Origin: Micromonospora inyonensis
Lineage (GTDB): Bacteria; Actinomycetota; Actinomycetes; Mycobacteriales; Micromonosporaceae
Assembly (NCBI RefSeq): GCF_900091415.1
Contig: NZ_FMHU01000001.1
Span: 3,038,001-3,102,000, forward strand
Reading direction: 5' to 3'
DNA length: 64,000 nt
A model generated the notes under the pieces. It was not told the DNA's origin. It was given only the letters and a program-made list of their open reading frames with translations, and made no database searches. This document shows, in pieces, positions 26,230-34,716 of the stretch. The first letter of the stretch is position 1, and every line of letters begins with the position of its first letter. The position numbers and the translations under genes were made by a program.

Positions 26230-26245
26230 GGGGATGCCCTTCGGG

Positions 26246-27160
26246 TCAGAGGTCGTCCGGGTCGACGCCCTGTTCGGGGCGGACCGGAGGATCGACGAGG
26301 TAGGACAGGCACTGCGACAGGACCAGCACCCGTTTGGCGGGGCACGGCTCGTTCACGTCTGCTGGCCGGAAGGTGCCGTCGTAGAGGTTTCCGTAGCCGG
26401 TGGGCACGGAGGCGCACCGGCGTACGTCACCGGTGACCGTGACCTTGAACGAGGTGACACCGGCGGTGCACGCCTGTCCCCGGAAGGAGAGGATCCCGTC
26501 GAGGTAGGGCCGGTTGAAGACGTACTCGCCGGAGTTCGCCAGCACCAGGGCCTTCTGCTCGTCGGTGTAGCTCTCCGGGTAGCGGACGCCCTCGTACACG
26601 CCCTTGAACACCTTGGCCCGGACGTGGTCCACACCCAGTTCGCGCAGCCGGTCCAGGTCGGCGGCGAACCGACCGAGCAGCGGCGGGTAGAGCACGTACA
26701 GGGCGGTCACGTCGAACCCGCCGCGCCGCAGGATCAGGTAGTTGCGGGCGTAGGCGTCGAGTTCCAGCCCGCGTAGCTCGCGTTCGGGCTGATGGATCGC
26801 GGCGACGATCTTCGCCACTCGGTCGGCCGGGACACGCTCGGCGAACTCCGCCACGTCGTCCGAGGCGAGGTTGGTGTTGATGCTGATGAAGTGGTTGGCG
26901 GCCAGGCCCCGGCACAGCTCGACGAAGCCGGGGAACATGAACGGTTCGCCACCGGACATGTGCACCAGGCAGACCTTGCCCAGCTCGTCGAAGCGCCGGA
27001 CCACCAGCTCAGGGGTCGGCTCGTCGAGGTGCTTGCGGTTGAGCACGTAGCGGATCTGCGGGTGGCAGTACTCGCAGAAGAAGTTGCAGCGGTTCGTGAG
27101 GTGCCAGTCAAACTCCCAGTCCCATGGAGGTTTGGTCTGGGTCATCGCCGAAGTACGCAT
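26246..27160 (-). CDS. radical SAM protein with SPASM-like C-terminal cysteines
   Basis: A 304-residue protein, first gene of the operon. The CxxxCxxC motif is RCNFFCEYC (C25, C29, C32), followed by HMSGGEPFMFPGF, the glycine-rich SAM site. The C-terminal ~70 residues hold cysteines in GQACTAG, VRRCASVP, NEPCPAK and SQCLSYL, a SPASM/twitch-like auxiliary cluster layout found in peptide- and sugar-modifying radical enzymes. ATG 27160 has GGAGG five bases upstream. It could modify a ribosomal peptide or a small amino acid. A frameshifted RiPP-type precursor lies 4 kb away, but nothing in the sequence proves they work together. Confidence 0.82.
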   Translation of the reverse strand: MRTSAMTQTKPPWDWEFDWHLTNRCNFFCEYCHPQIRYVLNRKHLDEPTPELVVRRFDELGKVCLVHMSGGEPFMFPGFVELCRGLAANHFISINTNLASDDVAEFAERVPADRVAKIVAAIHQPERELRGLELDAYARNYLILRRGGFDVTALYVLYPPLLGRFAADLDRLRELGVDHVRAKVFKGVYEGVRYPESYTDEQKALVLANSGEYVFNRPYLDGILSFRGQACTAGVTSFKVTVTGDVRRCASVPTGYGNLYDGTFRPADVNEPCPAKRVLVLSQCLSYLVDPPVRPEQGVDPDDL

Positions 27161-27364
27161 CAGGTCCTCCGCTCGCCCGTCGGGGATTCACCCGCCGGCG
27201 CAGCCCTGCTGGCGGTGCACCGGCGGGGACGCATTCAGCAGACCGCGAACCGGCACCCCTCGGGCAGGGGATGGAACCGTCAAGAGCGTCAATTCCGTCG
27301 ACCGAAGCGGTCAACACGATCCGGCACTGTCGCGGTACTGTCGGTTGCCCCTGCGGAGGAACCG
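27161..27364. promoter_or_regulatory. divergent promoter region between the operon and its regulator
   Basis: The 204-base gap separates divergently transcribed genes, so it must hold promoters for both. TACTGT at 27337-27342 is a plausible -10 for the regulator, 23 bases before its ATG. TTGAC hexamers lie on the minus strand toward the operon. Binding of the regulator here is a natural expectation. Confidence 0.4.
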
Positions 27365-28789
27365 ATGGGATTGCCACCCGACCGCACCAACCAGACCCTC
27401 GCCGCGCACATGACCGAAGCGGGCCTCACCCCGCGCACCCTCGCGCGGGAGATCAACCGCCTCTTCGGCGCTGGCACGCTCGCCGAAACCGCGCCCTACC
27501 ACTGGCGCGACGCGGGCGGCATCCCCCGCCCGCCGCTGCCGGCGCTGACCGCGTACGTCATCTCCCGCCGCCTCGGCCGCATCGTGAGCGCAGGGGACCT
27601 CTGGCCTGGGCAGCCCAACAGCGCGGATGGCACGCTGGTCATGGCGGCCAGCACCGGCATGGACGGGCCGTGGACACTCGCGAGCACCATGCTGGTCGCC
27701 GAGGACTGGCTATTGGGAGGACTGGTGGACCGGAGAATGTTCCTCTCCGTCTCCGGGGCCGCCCTCACCCAGGCCGTGAACATCTACCTCGGCATACACC
27801 TACCGGCGGACGGGGCAGCGCTCCCGACCGCAACATCCGACGACCCGCTCGTCGAGCAGATCGAAGCCAGCGTGCCGCGCCTGCAACTGCTCGATGACGA
27901 GCGCGGCGGCGCGTCCGGCCTCGGCTACGTCGGCGCCCAGGTCCGTGCGGTCCTGCTCGTACTCCGCGACGGCGGCCACACCGACGCCACCACCCGCCGA
28001 CTTCTGGTCGCCCTCGCCGACCTCGCCCAACTCGCCGGCTGGAAGGCGTTCGACGCCGGACAGCAAGGTCTCGCCCAGCGCTACTTCTTCACCGGCCTGC
28101 GCGCCGCCCATGACGCCGGATACCGGGCCATGGAAGCCCACATCCTCGCCGACCTGTCCTTCCAGGCCGCCTCACTCGGCGACGCCGACGACGGCCTACG
28201 CCTCGGCAGCGCCGCCCGCAGGGTCGCCGATCGGTCCGCCGCGAGCGTCCAAGCCTCCGTGCTGTCCCGCCTCGCGTACGCCCACGCCGCCGCCGGACAC
28301 GTCGAGCAGTGCGAACAAACCTGGGCAGAGTCCCGCGACCAGCTCGCGAAGCGGCAGCCCGACCGCAACCCGGAGTGGATGTACTACCTGACCCCGAACC
28401 ACCTCGACTGCCAGGCCGGCTACGCGATGATCCTCGCCGGTCGCCAGGTGGTGGCCAACGGCAGGGGCACCGACGGGCGGGCCCTGCTCCGCAAGGGCGA
28501 GGCACTCCTACGCACCGGGGCCTACGCCCGCCGACCAGACGTCCCCTACCAGCGGAGAGCCCTCTACGAAGGCGCCTGGCTCGCCCTCGGCTACACCGCC
28601 CACGGCAAACTCGACGACGCCTGCGCCGTGACCCGGATGGCCCTGCCCCGGCTTGAACAGGTCCGATCGCCTCGCAGTACCGCCTTGCTGAGCACGCTCG
28701 CCCAGGAACTGCGGCGACGGAAGCGGAACCAGAGCGTCGCCGACCTGCTCCCCGACCTTGAGAACGCGCTCGCGCGCCAACCGGCCTGA
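27365..28789 (+). CDS. HTH/TPR transcriptional regulator, probable cluster regulator
   Basis: A 474-residue protein starting at ATG 27365 behind GGAGG. Residues ~10-75 form a helix-turn-helix (TLAAHMTEAGLTPRTLAREI, YVISRRLGRIVSAGDLWPG). Residues 190-470 are helical tetratricopeptide-like repeats, e.g. LADLAQLAGWKAFDAGQQGL, AQRYFFTGLRAAHDAGY, VLSRLAYAHAAAGHVEQCEQ. This architecture is common in actinomycete regulators located in biosynthetic clusters. It is divergent from the seven-gene operon and 15 bases upstream of the flavoenzyme gene, so it probably controls the locus. Confidence 0.75.
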   Translation: MGLPPDRTNQTLAAHMTEAGLTPRTLAREINRLFGAGTLAETAPYHWRDAGGIPRPPLPALTAYVISRRLGRIVSAGDLWPGQPNSADGTLVMAASTGMDGPWTLASTMLVAEDWLLGGLVDRRMFLSVSGAALTQAVNIYLGIHLPADGAALPTATSDDPLVEQIEASVPRLQLLDDERGGASGLGYVGAQVRAVLLVLRDGGHTDATTRRLLVALADLAQLAGWKAFDAGQQGLAQRYFFTGLRAAHDAGYRAMEAHILADLSFQAASLGDADDGLRLGSAARRVADRSAASVQASVLSRLAYAHAAAGHVEQCEQTWAESRDQLAKRQPDRNPEWMYYLTPNHLDCQAGYAMILAGRQVVANGRGTDGRALLRKGEALLRTGAYARRPDVPYQRRALYEGAWLALGYTAHGKLDDACAVTRMALPRLEQVRSPRSTALLSTLAQELRRRKRNQSVADLLPDLENALARQPA

Positions 28790-28804
28790 CACTACGGTCA
28801 ATCG

Positions 28805-29764
28805 ATGAGCCGTACCGATCTCGACGCCCTGGTCATCGGGGCCGGCGTATCCGGCCTCACCACCGCCGTCTGCCTCGCCGAAGCCGGACAGCGGGTGAAG
28901 ATCTGGGCAGCCGAGCCACCCGACCGGACCACCTCGTACGCCGCCGGGGCGATGTGGGGTCCGTACCTTGTCGAGCCCGTCGACCGGGTGCGGGTGTGGA
29001 GCGCTCAGACGCTGGACGTGCTGCGGCACCTCGCCACCGACCCGGCGACCGGGGTGCGGCTCGTCTCCGGGATCGAGGCGTCCCGCACGCCTGTCGAATC
29101 GCCCGAGTGGGGCAGCCAGCTCGACGGGTTCCGGATGTGCGAGCCGAGTGAACTGCCGGACGGCTTCGCCACCGGGTGGCGCTACACCGCCCCGTTGGTC
29201 GACATGCCGGTCTACCTCGGCTACCTGCGCCGGCGGCTTGAGGCGGCCGGCGGCGAGATCGCGATCCGCCGGATTCACTCGCTTGGTGAGGCCGTTGGTG
29301 TGGCCCCAGTGATCGTCAACTGCTCCGGAATGGGTGCCCGTGACCTCGTACCCGACCCCGAACTGACCCCGATCCGCGGGCAGCTCGTCGTGGTCGAGAA
29401 CCCCGGCATCACCGAGTTCTTCTCCGAAGACACCGGGCCCTCACCGGACCTGCTGCACTTCTATCCTCAGGGCGAGACTCTCGTGCTCGGCGGCACCGCC
29501 CAACCCGGTGAGTGGAACCGAGAACCCGATCCGGAGACCGCCGCAGCGATCGTCGCCCGCTGTGCCGACGTCGAGCCTCGCCTGCGTAACGCCCGGGTCG
29601 TCGAGCACCGGGTGGGACTTCGCCCCACCCGGCCGTACGTCCGGGTCGAAGAAGAGCAGCTTGGTGACGCGAAGGTGGTCCACAACTATGGCCATGGCGG
29701 GGCTGGCCTCACTCTCTCCTGGGGCTGTGCCTTCGAGATCGCACGTCCAAATCTGATCGTCTGA
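28805..29764 (+). CDS. FAD-dependent D-amino-acid-oxidase-like enzyme
   Basis: A 319-residue protein of the DAO family. It opens with the dinucleotide site VIGAGVSGLTTAVCLAEAG, has TTSYAAGAMWGPY near the flavin, the MPVYLGYLRRRLEAAGG and NCSGMGAR strands, and the C-terminal VEHRVGLRPTRPYVRVE and NYGHGGAGLTLSWG that close the active site. Length and order match D-amino acid oxidases. It oxidises a D-amino acid or a related amine to the imine with hydrogen peroxide release. It follows the regulator by 15 bases and may be a pathway step acting on an arginine-like amine, but this is inference. Confidence 0.85.
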   Translation: MSRTDLDALVIGAGVSGLTTAVCLAEAGQRVKIWAAEPPDRTTSYAAGAMWGPYLVEPVDRVRVWSAQTLDVLRHLATDPATGVRLVSGIEASRTPVESPEWGSQLDGFRMCEPSELPDGFATGWRYTAPLVDMPVYLGYLRRRLEAAGGEIAIRRIHSLGEAVGVAPVIVNCSGMGARDLVPDPELTPIRGQLVVVENPGITEFFSEDTGPSPDLLHFYPQGETLVLGGTAQPGEWNREPDPETAAAIVARCADVEPRLRNARVVEHRVGLRPTRPYVRVEEEQLGDAKVVHNYGHGGAGLTLSWGCAFEIARPNLIV

Positions 29765-29780
29765 TACCGGCCGCATCGTC

Positions 29781-30395
29781 GTGAACGGGGTCGACGAGCT
29801 CAACGCGGTCGAATACACGATCATGCCGGACCGCATGGATGCCGGCGTGCTGGCCATCGCGGCTGCCATCACCGGTGGTGCGATCAACCTCGTCGGTGGC
29901 AACGTGCTGGATCACTTCGGAGTCGCCGCGCACAAGCTCCACCAGATGGGCATCGACCTCGGCGCCGTCGGGGCGGTCACCAACGTCACCCGACCCGGTC
30001 AACTGCACCCGATCAACGTCCTCACCGACACCCACCCCGGGTTCGCCACCGACCTGCAGCCCCCGCTGATGGCCCTCGCCACCCAAGCGCCCGGAACAAG
30101 CTACTTCCGTGAGCGCATTCACGACGCCCGCTACGCCCTCGCTGGTGAGCTGACCAAGCTCGGCGCGGACCTCATCGTCGACGGCGAGAAGGCCGTGGTG
30201 CACGGTGGCAAGCCGCTGCGTGGTGCCGAGGTCATCGCCCGGGACCTGCGGACCGGCATCGGGCTCGTGCTGGCCGGACTTGTCGCCGACGGCGAAACCG
30301 TCATCGGCAACGGCACCATGGTCGACCGGGGCCACGCGGACCTGACCAGCCGGTTCACCGCCCTCGGTGCCGACATTACCCGCGAGGAGTTCTGA
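29781..30395 (+). pseudogene. MurA-like enolpyruvyl transferase, C-terminal half only
   Basis: Homology to UDP-N-acetylglucosamine enolpyruvyl transferase begins at about 29763 (DTGRIVVNGVDEL), right after the flavoenzyme stop, and continues through PDRMDAGVLAIAAAITGG, LHPINVLTDTHPGFATDLQP, ERIHDARYALAGELTKLGAD and LAGLVADGETVI. About 205 residues remain of a ~420-residue family, and the N-terminal domain with the active-site cysteine loop is missing. The GTG at 29781 allows translation of this half. It is probably a deletion remnant; an extra MurA in a cluster could have been a self-resistance gene. A short in-frame-free stretch (30404-30531) follows. Confidence 0.7.
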
Positions 30396-30568
30396 CGACA
30401 GGCTTGCTGAGCGAGCACGAAGTCCTCCGCGATGCCGTCCTCGGCCGAGAGGTCGTGCGGCAGGCCGCCGCGACCATCGCCGCCGGCGAGGCCGTCCTGA
30501 CCTCGGCGGCAACCGATAGCTCCGCCGCCTGACCTGCTACGCACACCGCGTCCACACCCTCAGCCCGA

Positions 30569-31066
30569 CTATCTATTTGAGGTAGCGACTCCATCCTCAA
30601 GGTAGACACCACCACGCCCGATTGCGGCGAGCGCCGCGACAACCCGCCGAGCCAACCGAGGGATCAACATCTCGCCCAAGCGCTCCGGCTCGACGAACTC
30701 GAATCGGTCGAGCTCGTCCGGGCACAGTCGCATCGTCGCGATCTGGTCCGCTGTCAGCACCCCGCCGTCGAACACGAACATGAGCCCGCCGTCCCATGGC
30801 GGGCTCGCCGGCACCCAGTCGACGCACAGCAGCGCTCCTGCGGGCACCGACAGGCCCAGCTCTTCCCGGATCTCGCGCGTGCAGGCGTCCGCCGGAGACT
30901 CGTCCGGCTCCACCGTTCCGCCGGGAACTTCCCACACGTCCATGTACGTCGGGTGGACCACCAGCACTCGGCCGGCCTGATCCCGGAAGATCACGCCGGC
31001 CGCCGCGCGGACCCGCGTCACGCTGGCGATGTAGGAGATGTCAGGTTCGGTCTGCGTCTCGGCCAC
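30569..31066 (-). CDS. Nudix hydrolase
   Basis: A ~165-residue Nudix protein with GGTVEPDESPADACTREI followed by REELGL as the metal-binding box, and WEVPGG before it. GTG 31066 (VAETQTEPD) is chosen; ATG 31099 is in frame and possible. Nudix enzymes hydrolyse nucleoside-diphosphate derivatives; members near biosynthetic genes sometimes sanitise or activate sugar nucleotides. It is transcribed toward the MurA fragment and divergently from the precursor-like gene. Substrate not predictable. Confidence 0.83.
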   Translation of the reverse strand: MAETQTEPDISYIASVTRVRAAAGVIFRDQAGRVLVVHPTYMDVWEVPGGTVEPDESPADACTREIREELGLSVPAGALLCVDWVPASPPWDGGLMFVFDGGVLTADQIATMRLCPDELDRFEFVEPERLGEMLIPRLARRVVAALAAIGRGGVYLEDGVATSNR

Positions 31067-31275
31067 GCGACCGACCCTACGGGCTCGCCCTTGGCGCATA
31101 GCCCGTTACCGAAGGAAGACCGGCCGCGCCCGGTCCGCCGGCGGCCCGCCCCTGCCGGCAACCGCTAATTCGAGCACCGCACCTTCACCACCCGTGAGAC
31201 CAGCTTCTGCCGGACCACCCGGCAGGCCCTCGTCCGCGCCACCGCGGACCACCTCGCCCAGACTGGAGGAGCAGC

Positions 31276-31457
31276 ATGACCAACGCCCTCGCCGCTCTGA
31301 TCAACGCCGCGCCGCAACGCCTCGACCGTCTCGGTGTCGAGCCGTCCCGCGCGGTAGCGTCGGTCGACGCCGCGAAGTCGACAATCGGCCTACCTGGGAC
31401 GACCGGGGCAGCTTCGACAGCCGCCTGGGCTGGGACAACTGGAACAAGAAGAAGTGA
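31276..31457 (+). pseudogene. multi-cyclophane RiPP precursor-like gene, frameshifted
   Basis: ATG 31276 follows a strong GGAGGAG. Its frame gives a leader-like start, MTNALAALINAAPQRLDRLG, then VEPSRAVASVDAAKST. In the -1 frame the same stretch continues as VDNRPTWDDRGSFDSRLG and WDNWNKKK, ending at TGA 31455-31457. The core repeats aromatic-x-x units (W-D-D, F-D-S, W-D-N, W-N-K), as in precursors for three-residue cyclophane-forming radical SAM enzymes (AmcA-like, from memory). Leader and core are thus in different frames, joined around 31370-31385. No X_XXY_YYZ slippery site is seen, so a one-base loss or sequence error is likelier than programmed shifting. No dedicated maturase is adjacent; the nearest radical SAM/SPASM gene is at 26246-27160. 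Confidence 0.5.
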
Positions 31458-31537
31458 TCCGCTGACAGCGGACCCGACACTCGGTGCGCGGGGCGGTTGG
31501 CCCGCCCCGCGTCGCCCCAGAAACAGGTAGAGGACAT

Positions 31538-32200
31538 ATGCGAACCACCACAGTCGGCGACCTGCGGATCCTGCTCCCGGATCTCGACCCCGACGACCTG
31601 GACAGCACCAGCGAAGTGACCGACGACCTCAGCGACGCCACCGTGGAGAACGCCTCCTGGCGCGGCGCTGAGCTCGAGGGTGTCAGGATCCGCAGCAGCC
31701 GGATCACCGGAGCGGACCTCAGCGAGAGCACCTGGGAGCCGGGAACCCTCTTCGGTTGCGAGATCACCCGCACCGACTTCTCCGGAGCCACCCTGTCCGG
31801 CGTCACCATCGAGCGTTGCGCTGTCACCGGCTCGCGGTTCACGGGCACCAGACTCACCGACATCCGCGTCAAGGACGTCCTGTTTGAGGGATGTCGCTTC
31901 GACTACGCCACCCTCACCCGGATCACCGCCGCCGGAGCCGTGGCCTTCGTCGACTGCATCCTCACCGACGCCACCTGGTCCTCCTGCCGACTCCCCAACA
32001 TAGTTTTCAGGTCCTGCCAACTCGCTCGACTCGAACTCGACTCCTGCCAGCTCCACGGCGCAGACCTCCGGGGCAATTCGCTGCACGACCTGAAGACCAG
32101 CCTCGGCAACCTGCACGGGATTACCCTCAACGAGGACCAGCTACCCGACATCACCCACCTGGCCGTCACCGAGCTCAACCTCACGGTGCAGCGAAGATAA
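31538..32200 (+). CDS. pentapeptide-repeat protein
   Basis: A 220-residue protein starting at ATG 31538 behind AGAGGA. From about residue 35 it repeats the A(D/N)LxX pentapeptide pattern: ATVENASWRGAELEGVRI, ITGADLSEST, TDFSGATLSGVTI, GSRFTGTRLTDI, GCRFDYATLTRI. This forms a right-handed beta-helix. Some members mimic DNA and protect gyrase (Qnr, MfpA, McbG); many have unknown roles. It starts 80 bases after the precursor-like gene, so it may be an accessory or immunity factor, but conserved gyrase-binding features cannot be judged here. Confidence 0.8.
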   Translation: MRTTTVGDLRILLPDLDPDDLDSTSEVTDDLSDATVENASWRGAELEGVRIRSSRITGADLSESTWEPGTLFGCEITRTDFSGATLSGVTIERCAVTGSRFTGTRLTDIRVKDVLFEGCRFDYATLTRITAAGAVAFVDCILTDATWSSCRLPNIVFRSCQLARLELDSCQLHGADLRGNSLHDLKTSLGNLHGITLNEDQLPDITHLAVTELNLTVQRR

Positions 32201-32203
32201 CCC

Positions 32204-32340
32204 CAGGGACGCAGCAAGCCGTCTCGGCCGTACAGGAATGTCGCCGGCTTCAGCAAGGTGGGGCGGTCGTGCTCGGCACCCGCCGGCTGGGCAAACCGGA
32301 ACAAGAAACAGCCCGCTGACCCGCCGGTCGAGGTCTGATG
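32204..32340 (+). repeat. shared block upstream of HTH copy B, with RiPP-core-like frame
   Basis: This stretch resembles the DNA before HTH copy A (about 4149-4200). One frame, in line with the pentapeptide gene after its stop, reads RPYRNVAGFSK and then GWANRNKKQ, resembling the WDNWNKKK end of the precursor-like gene at 31.3 kb. It has no start codon of its own. It may be the eroded end of a second precursor gene or chance similarity. Confidence 0.35.
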
Positions 32341-32401
32341 CGCAGGGCAGGTTCCTGTCCTGCGCCTGTGCAGACCTGCCCGTTCCTCTGCACGGGGTGC
32401 A

Positions 32402-33160
32402 ATGGTGGCAGCAGGCGAGATACTCCAGGAGAGGAAGCTTCGTGGCCAACCGGGGCCGAACGATCTGCTCCGCGTGGCGCGGTTGGCGTTGAGGTCTCCG
32501 TCAGGGTCGGGGCGGGTGATGTCTCGGCAGGAGTTGGCCGACGCGGTCAGCGCCCATGTTTACGCTCACGGGGGACACCGTAGCGCGGTGGACGCCCGCT
32601 ACATCGGCAGGCTCGAACGTGGGGAGCATCGGTGGCCGTTTGAGCCGTACCGTACGGCGTTGCGGGAGGTCCTGGGCAAGGCGACCAACGCCGACCTCGG
32701 GTTCTTAATCATTCAGGGACACGCCAGAGACCCTGAGGAAAGCCCGGACGAGCCAGGACCAGTCGCCGAAGTGCCCGCGACCGCATCCGGCGACGACCTT
32801 GGTCGCACGGCAGCGGCAGCGAAGGCAGCCGGTCCGGTTATCTCGGTCAGGGTGGCGGCGGTGCGCGCGAACGTCATCGCGGATGACGTCACGGTAGTCC
32901 GTCGCGACAGTAGGACCGGCGCTGTCGCTGTCCTCGCGGAGCCCGTCGAAGTGTTCATCGAACCGTCGGATGTCGCGCTGGAGGGCCTCGCGGCCTTGCC
33001 CGACAGGGCGTCGCAGTGGTCGGGCACCGCCAGGCGCACTGGCTTGCTGATCGGTGGCGGTCCCGATGACGAATGTGCGGATCGCCGGCCCGGCTGTAGG
33101 TGCCCGGTATCCGTTGGCCCGATGCTTTCCGGGGCCGATCACCTCGCAGCGGGTGGTTGA
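32402..33160 (+). CDS. HTH regulator-like protein, copy B of gene 1 (probably decaying)
   Basis: Closely similar to the protein at 4307-4939: SRQELADAV, AVDARYIGRLERGEHRWPFE and the DVALEGLAAL region align. Two differences suggest decay. The GTGGCC start of copy A is preserved at 32440 but is out of frame because about four bases are missing after it, so translation would need ATG 32402. At the 3' end the frame differs near 33050, the copy-A stop is lost, and the last ~40 residues read through gene 2 in another frame. No strong ribosome site precedes ATG 32402. Function as for copy A, a DNA-binding regulator. Confidence 0.5.
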   Translation: MVAAGEILQERKLRGQPGPNDLLRVARLALRSPSGSGRVMSRQELADAVSAHVYAHGGHRSAVDARYIGRLERGEHRWPFEPYRTALREVLGKATNADLGFLIIQGHARDPEESPDEPGPVAEVPATASGDDLGRTAAAAKAAGPVISVRVAAVRANVIADDVTVVRRDSRTGAVAVLAEPVEVFIEPSDVALEGLAALPDRASQWSGTARRTGLLIGGGPDDECADRRPGCRCPVSVGPMLSGADHLAAGG

Positions 33161-33764
33161 GGCGCGCAGGGACCTCGGCCGGCAGTTAGCCGCATGGCGC
33201 GCCGCCACAGGATTGACGCAGATGCAGCTCGCCAAGGCCATCTGCTACTCCCGCAGTACGCTGGCGAACGCTGAGATCGGCCGGGACATCAGTATCCGCC
33301 GGTTCTGGCAGGACGCCGACCGGGCGGTCGACGCACGAGGAGCGTTGCTGGCCGCGTTCGACCAGGTGGCCGCGCTGGTCCGGGACTTCCACACCCAGCA
33401 GGCGCGGGAACGGGACGAGGAACGCCAGCGACGCGCTGGCCGGCCCGCCACTCTCGCCACTCACGCGGCGACGGGTGGCTGCTCTTGTGGAACGGTGGTC
33501 GTCGGCCGGTGGACCGGACGGGAAACCCGCGCGTTGCGCGAGGCGCTCCGGATGACCGTCCACGACTTCGCCCGGCACCTCGGGGTAGCCGCCGCGACGG
33601 TCTCCGGCTGGGAACACCACCACACGCCCACACCACCGAAGATGGCCACACAAGCGGCCCTCGACGAAGCGCTCACGCTCGCCGACACCGACACCAAGGC
33701 CCGATTCCTGCTGATCCTCGACACTCCGAACCACCACACGTGGGACTGCCCCGGGTTTGGTTGA
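33066..33764 (+). CDS. two-HTH regulator-like protein, copy B of gene 2
   Basis: A 232-residue close relative of the protein at 4936-5616, from MTNVR through LAAWRAATGLTQMQLAKAI, YSRSTLANAEIGRD, the coiled AALVRDFHTQQARERDEERQ, CSCGTVVVGRW and the second HTH (VHDFARHLGVAAATVSGWE). The reading frame is intact; only the last ten residues differ (HHTWDCPGFG), because the copy-A stop is missing. It could still be functional even though its partner gene looks damaged. An IS5-type remnant follows within 70 bases. Confidence 0.65.
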   Translation: MTNVRIAGPAVGARYPLARCFPGPITSQRVVEARRDLGRQLAAWRAATGLTQMQLAKAICYSRSTLANAEIGRDISIRRFWQDADRAVDARGALLAAFDQVAALVRDFHTQQARERDEERQRRAGRPATLATHAATGGCSCGTVVVGRWTGRETRALREALRMTVHDFARHLGVAAATVSGWEHHHTPTPPKMATQAALDEALTLADTDTKARFLLILDTPNHHTWDCPGFG

Positions 33765-33829
33765 CTCGCGGGGTTGAGTGGTTCAGGCCGCGGTGTCCTG
33801 CGACGTCCGGGCCCCCCGCGATCCGCTCA

Positions 33830-34610
33830 CCCTCGTCGGTCACACCCTCTACGACCAGCGGAAGAAGACCCGAAAACACCGGCCGCACAAGCTCATCGAC
33901 AGCCCTCACGCCAGTGTCAATGACCCTCACGACTCTCCGTCACCACCGAATGTGAGACAGGGCCGAAAACTTGACAAGCCCGATCGGCCCGCTGTTCGGG
34001 GTGTCGCACTCTGCCGCCCACCGGGTCATCGACACCCTCGGCCCGCTACTCGCCCTGACCCCGGGACGCTGGCGCAGGGTCGACCAGATTACCGTCGTCG
34101 ACGGCACCCTGATCCCGACCCGGGACCGCCGTCTGGCCGCCCCGAGTAAGAACTACCGCTACTCGACGAACCTGCTGCAGGTCGCCATTGACGCCACACC
34201 CGCCTGGTTGTGGCCCTCGGCGACCCACAGCCCGGCAACCGCAACGACACCCTCGTCTGCCGCACCAGCGGCATCGACCAGAAGCTGGCCGGACGGCCGG
34301 TCATGGCCGACGGCGCCTACCGCGCGGCAACCCCGAGGTGATCATCCCTTACCGCAAGCCCACCGACGGCAGTGAGCTACCCGACTGGAAGAAGGACCTG
34401 AACAAGCAGCACCGCACCGTCCGCGCGCAGGTCGAACACGCCCTGGCCCGAATGAAGGGCTTCAAGGTCCTGCGCGACCACCGCCGCGCCGCCCACACCC
34501 TCGCCGACACCGCGTCCGGGCATCGCCCATCTCCACAACATCATCCTCGCTGGCTGAACGCCGGTTCGCTGTCTGACCAGGCGTTCACCGAGTTACGAGA
34601 CGTCCTTTAG
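33830..34610 (+). pseudogene. IS5-type DDE transposase remnant with frameshifts
   Basis: Pieces of one transposase lie in different frames. Positions ~33970-34200 give LFGVSHSAAHRVIDTLGP (an HTH) and VDGTLIPTRDR with the first catalytic Asp. Positions ~34320-34480 give NPEVIIPYRKPTDG, KDLNKQHRTVRAQVEHALA and RMKGFKVLRDHR with the Glu-containing RxxxEH-like helix. At least one shift occurs near 34300 and the N-terminus is degraded. This is an inactive DDE_Tnp_4/IS5-like copy, sitting between HTH copy B and the B12 transporter. Confidence 0.75.
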
Positions 34611-34716
34611 TCACCACTCAGCAGGGGTTTTCGGGGGGTATACGGGGACCATCGCGGGCCTGGCGTGCTTGTCGGCAGGTTGCGCGCTCCCCGCGCCGGA
34701 CTCAAGCTGCGGGCGG

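Noticed and set aside
31360..31390. Programmed -1 frameshift in the precursor-like gene
   Set aside because: No slippery heptamer or clear downstream stem is seen at the required place; an indel is the simpler explanation.
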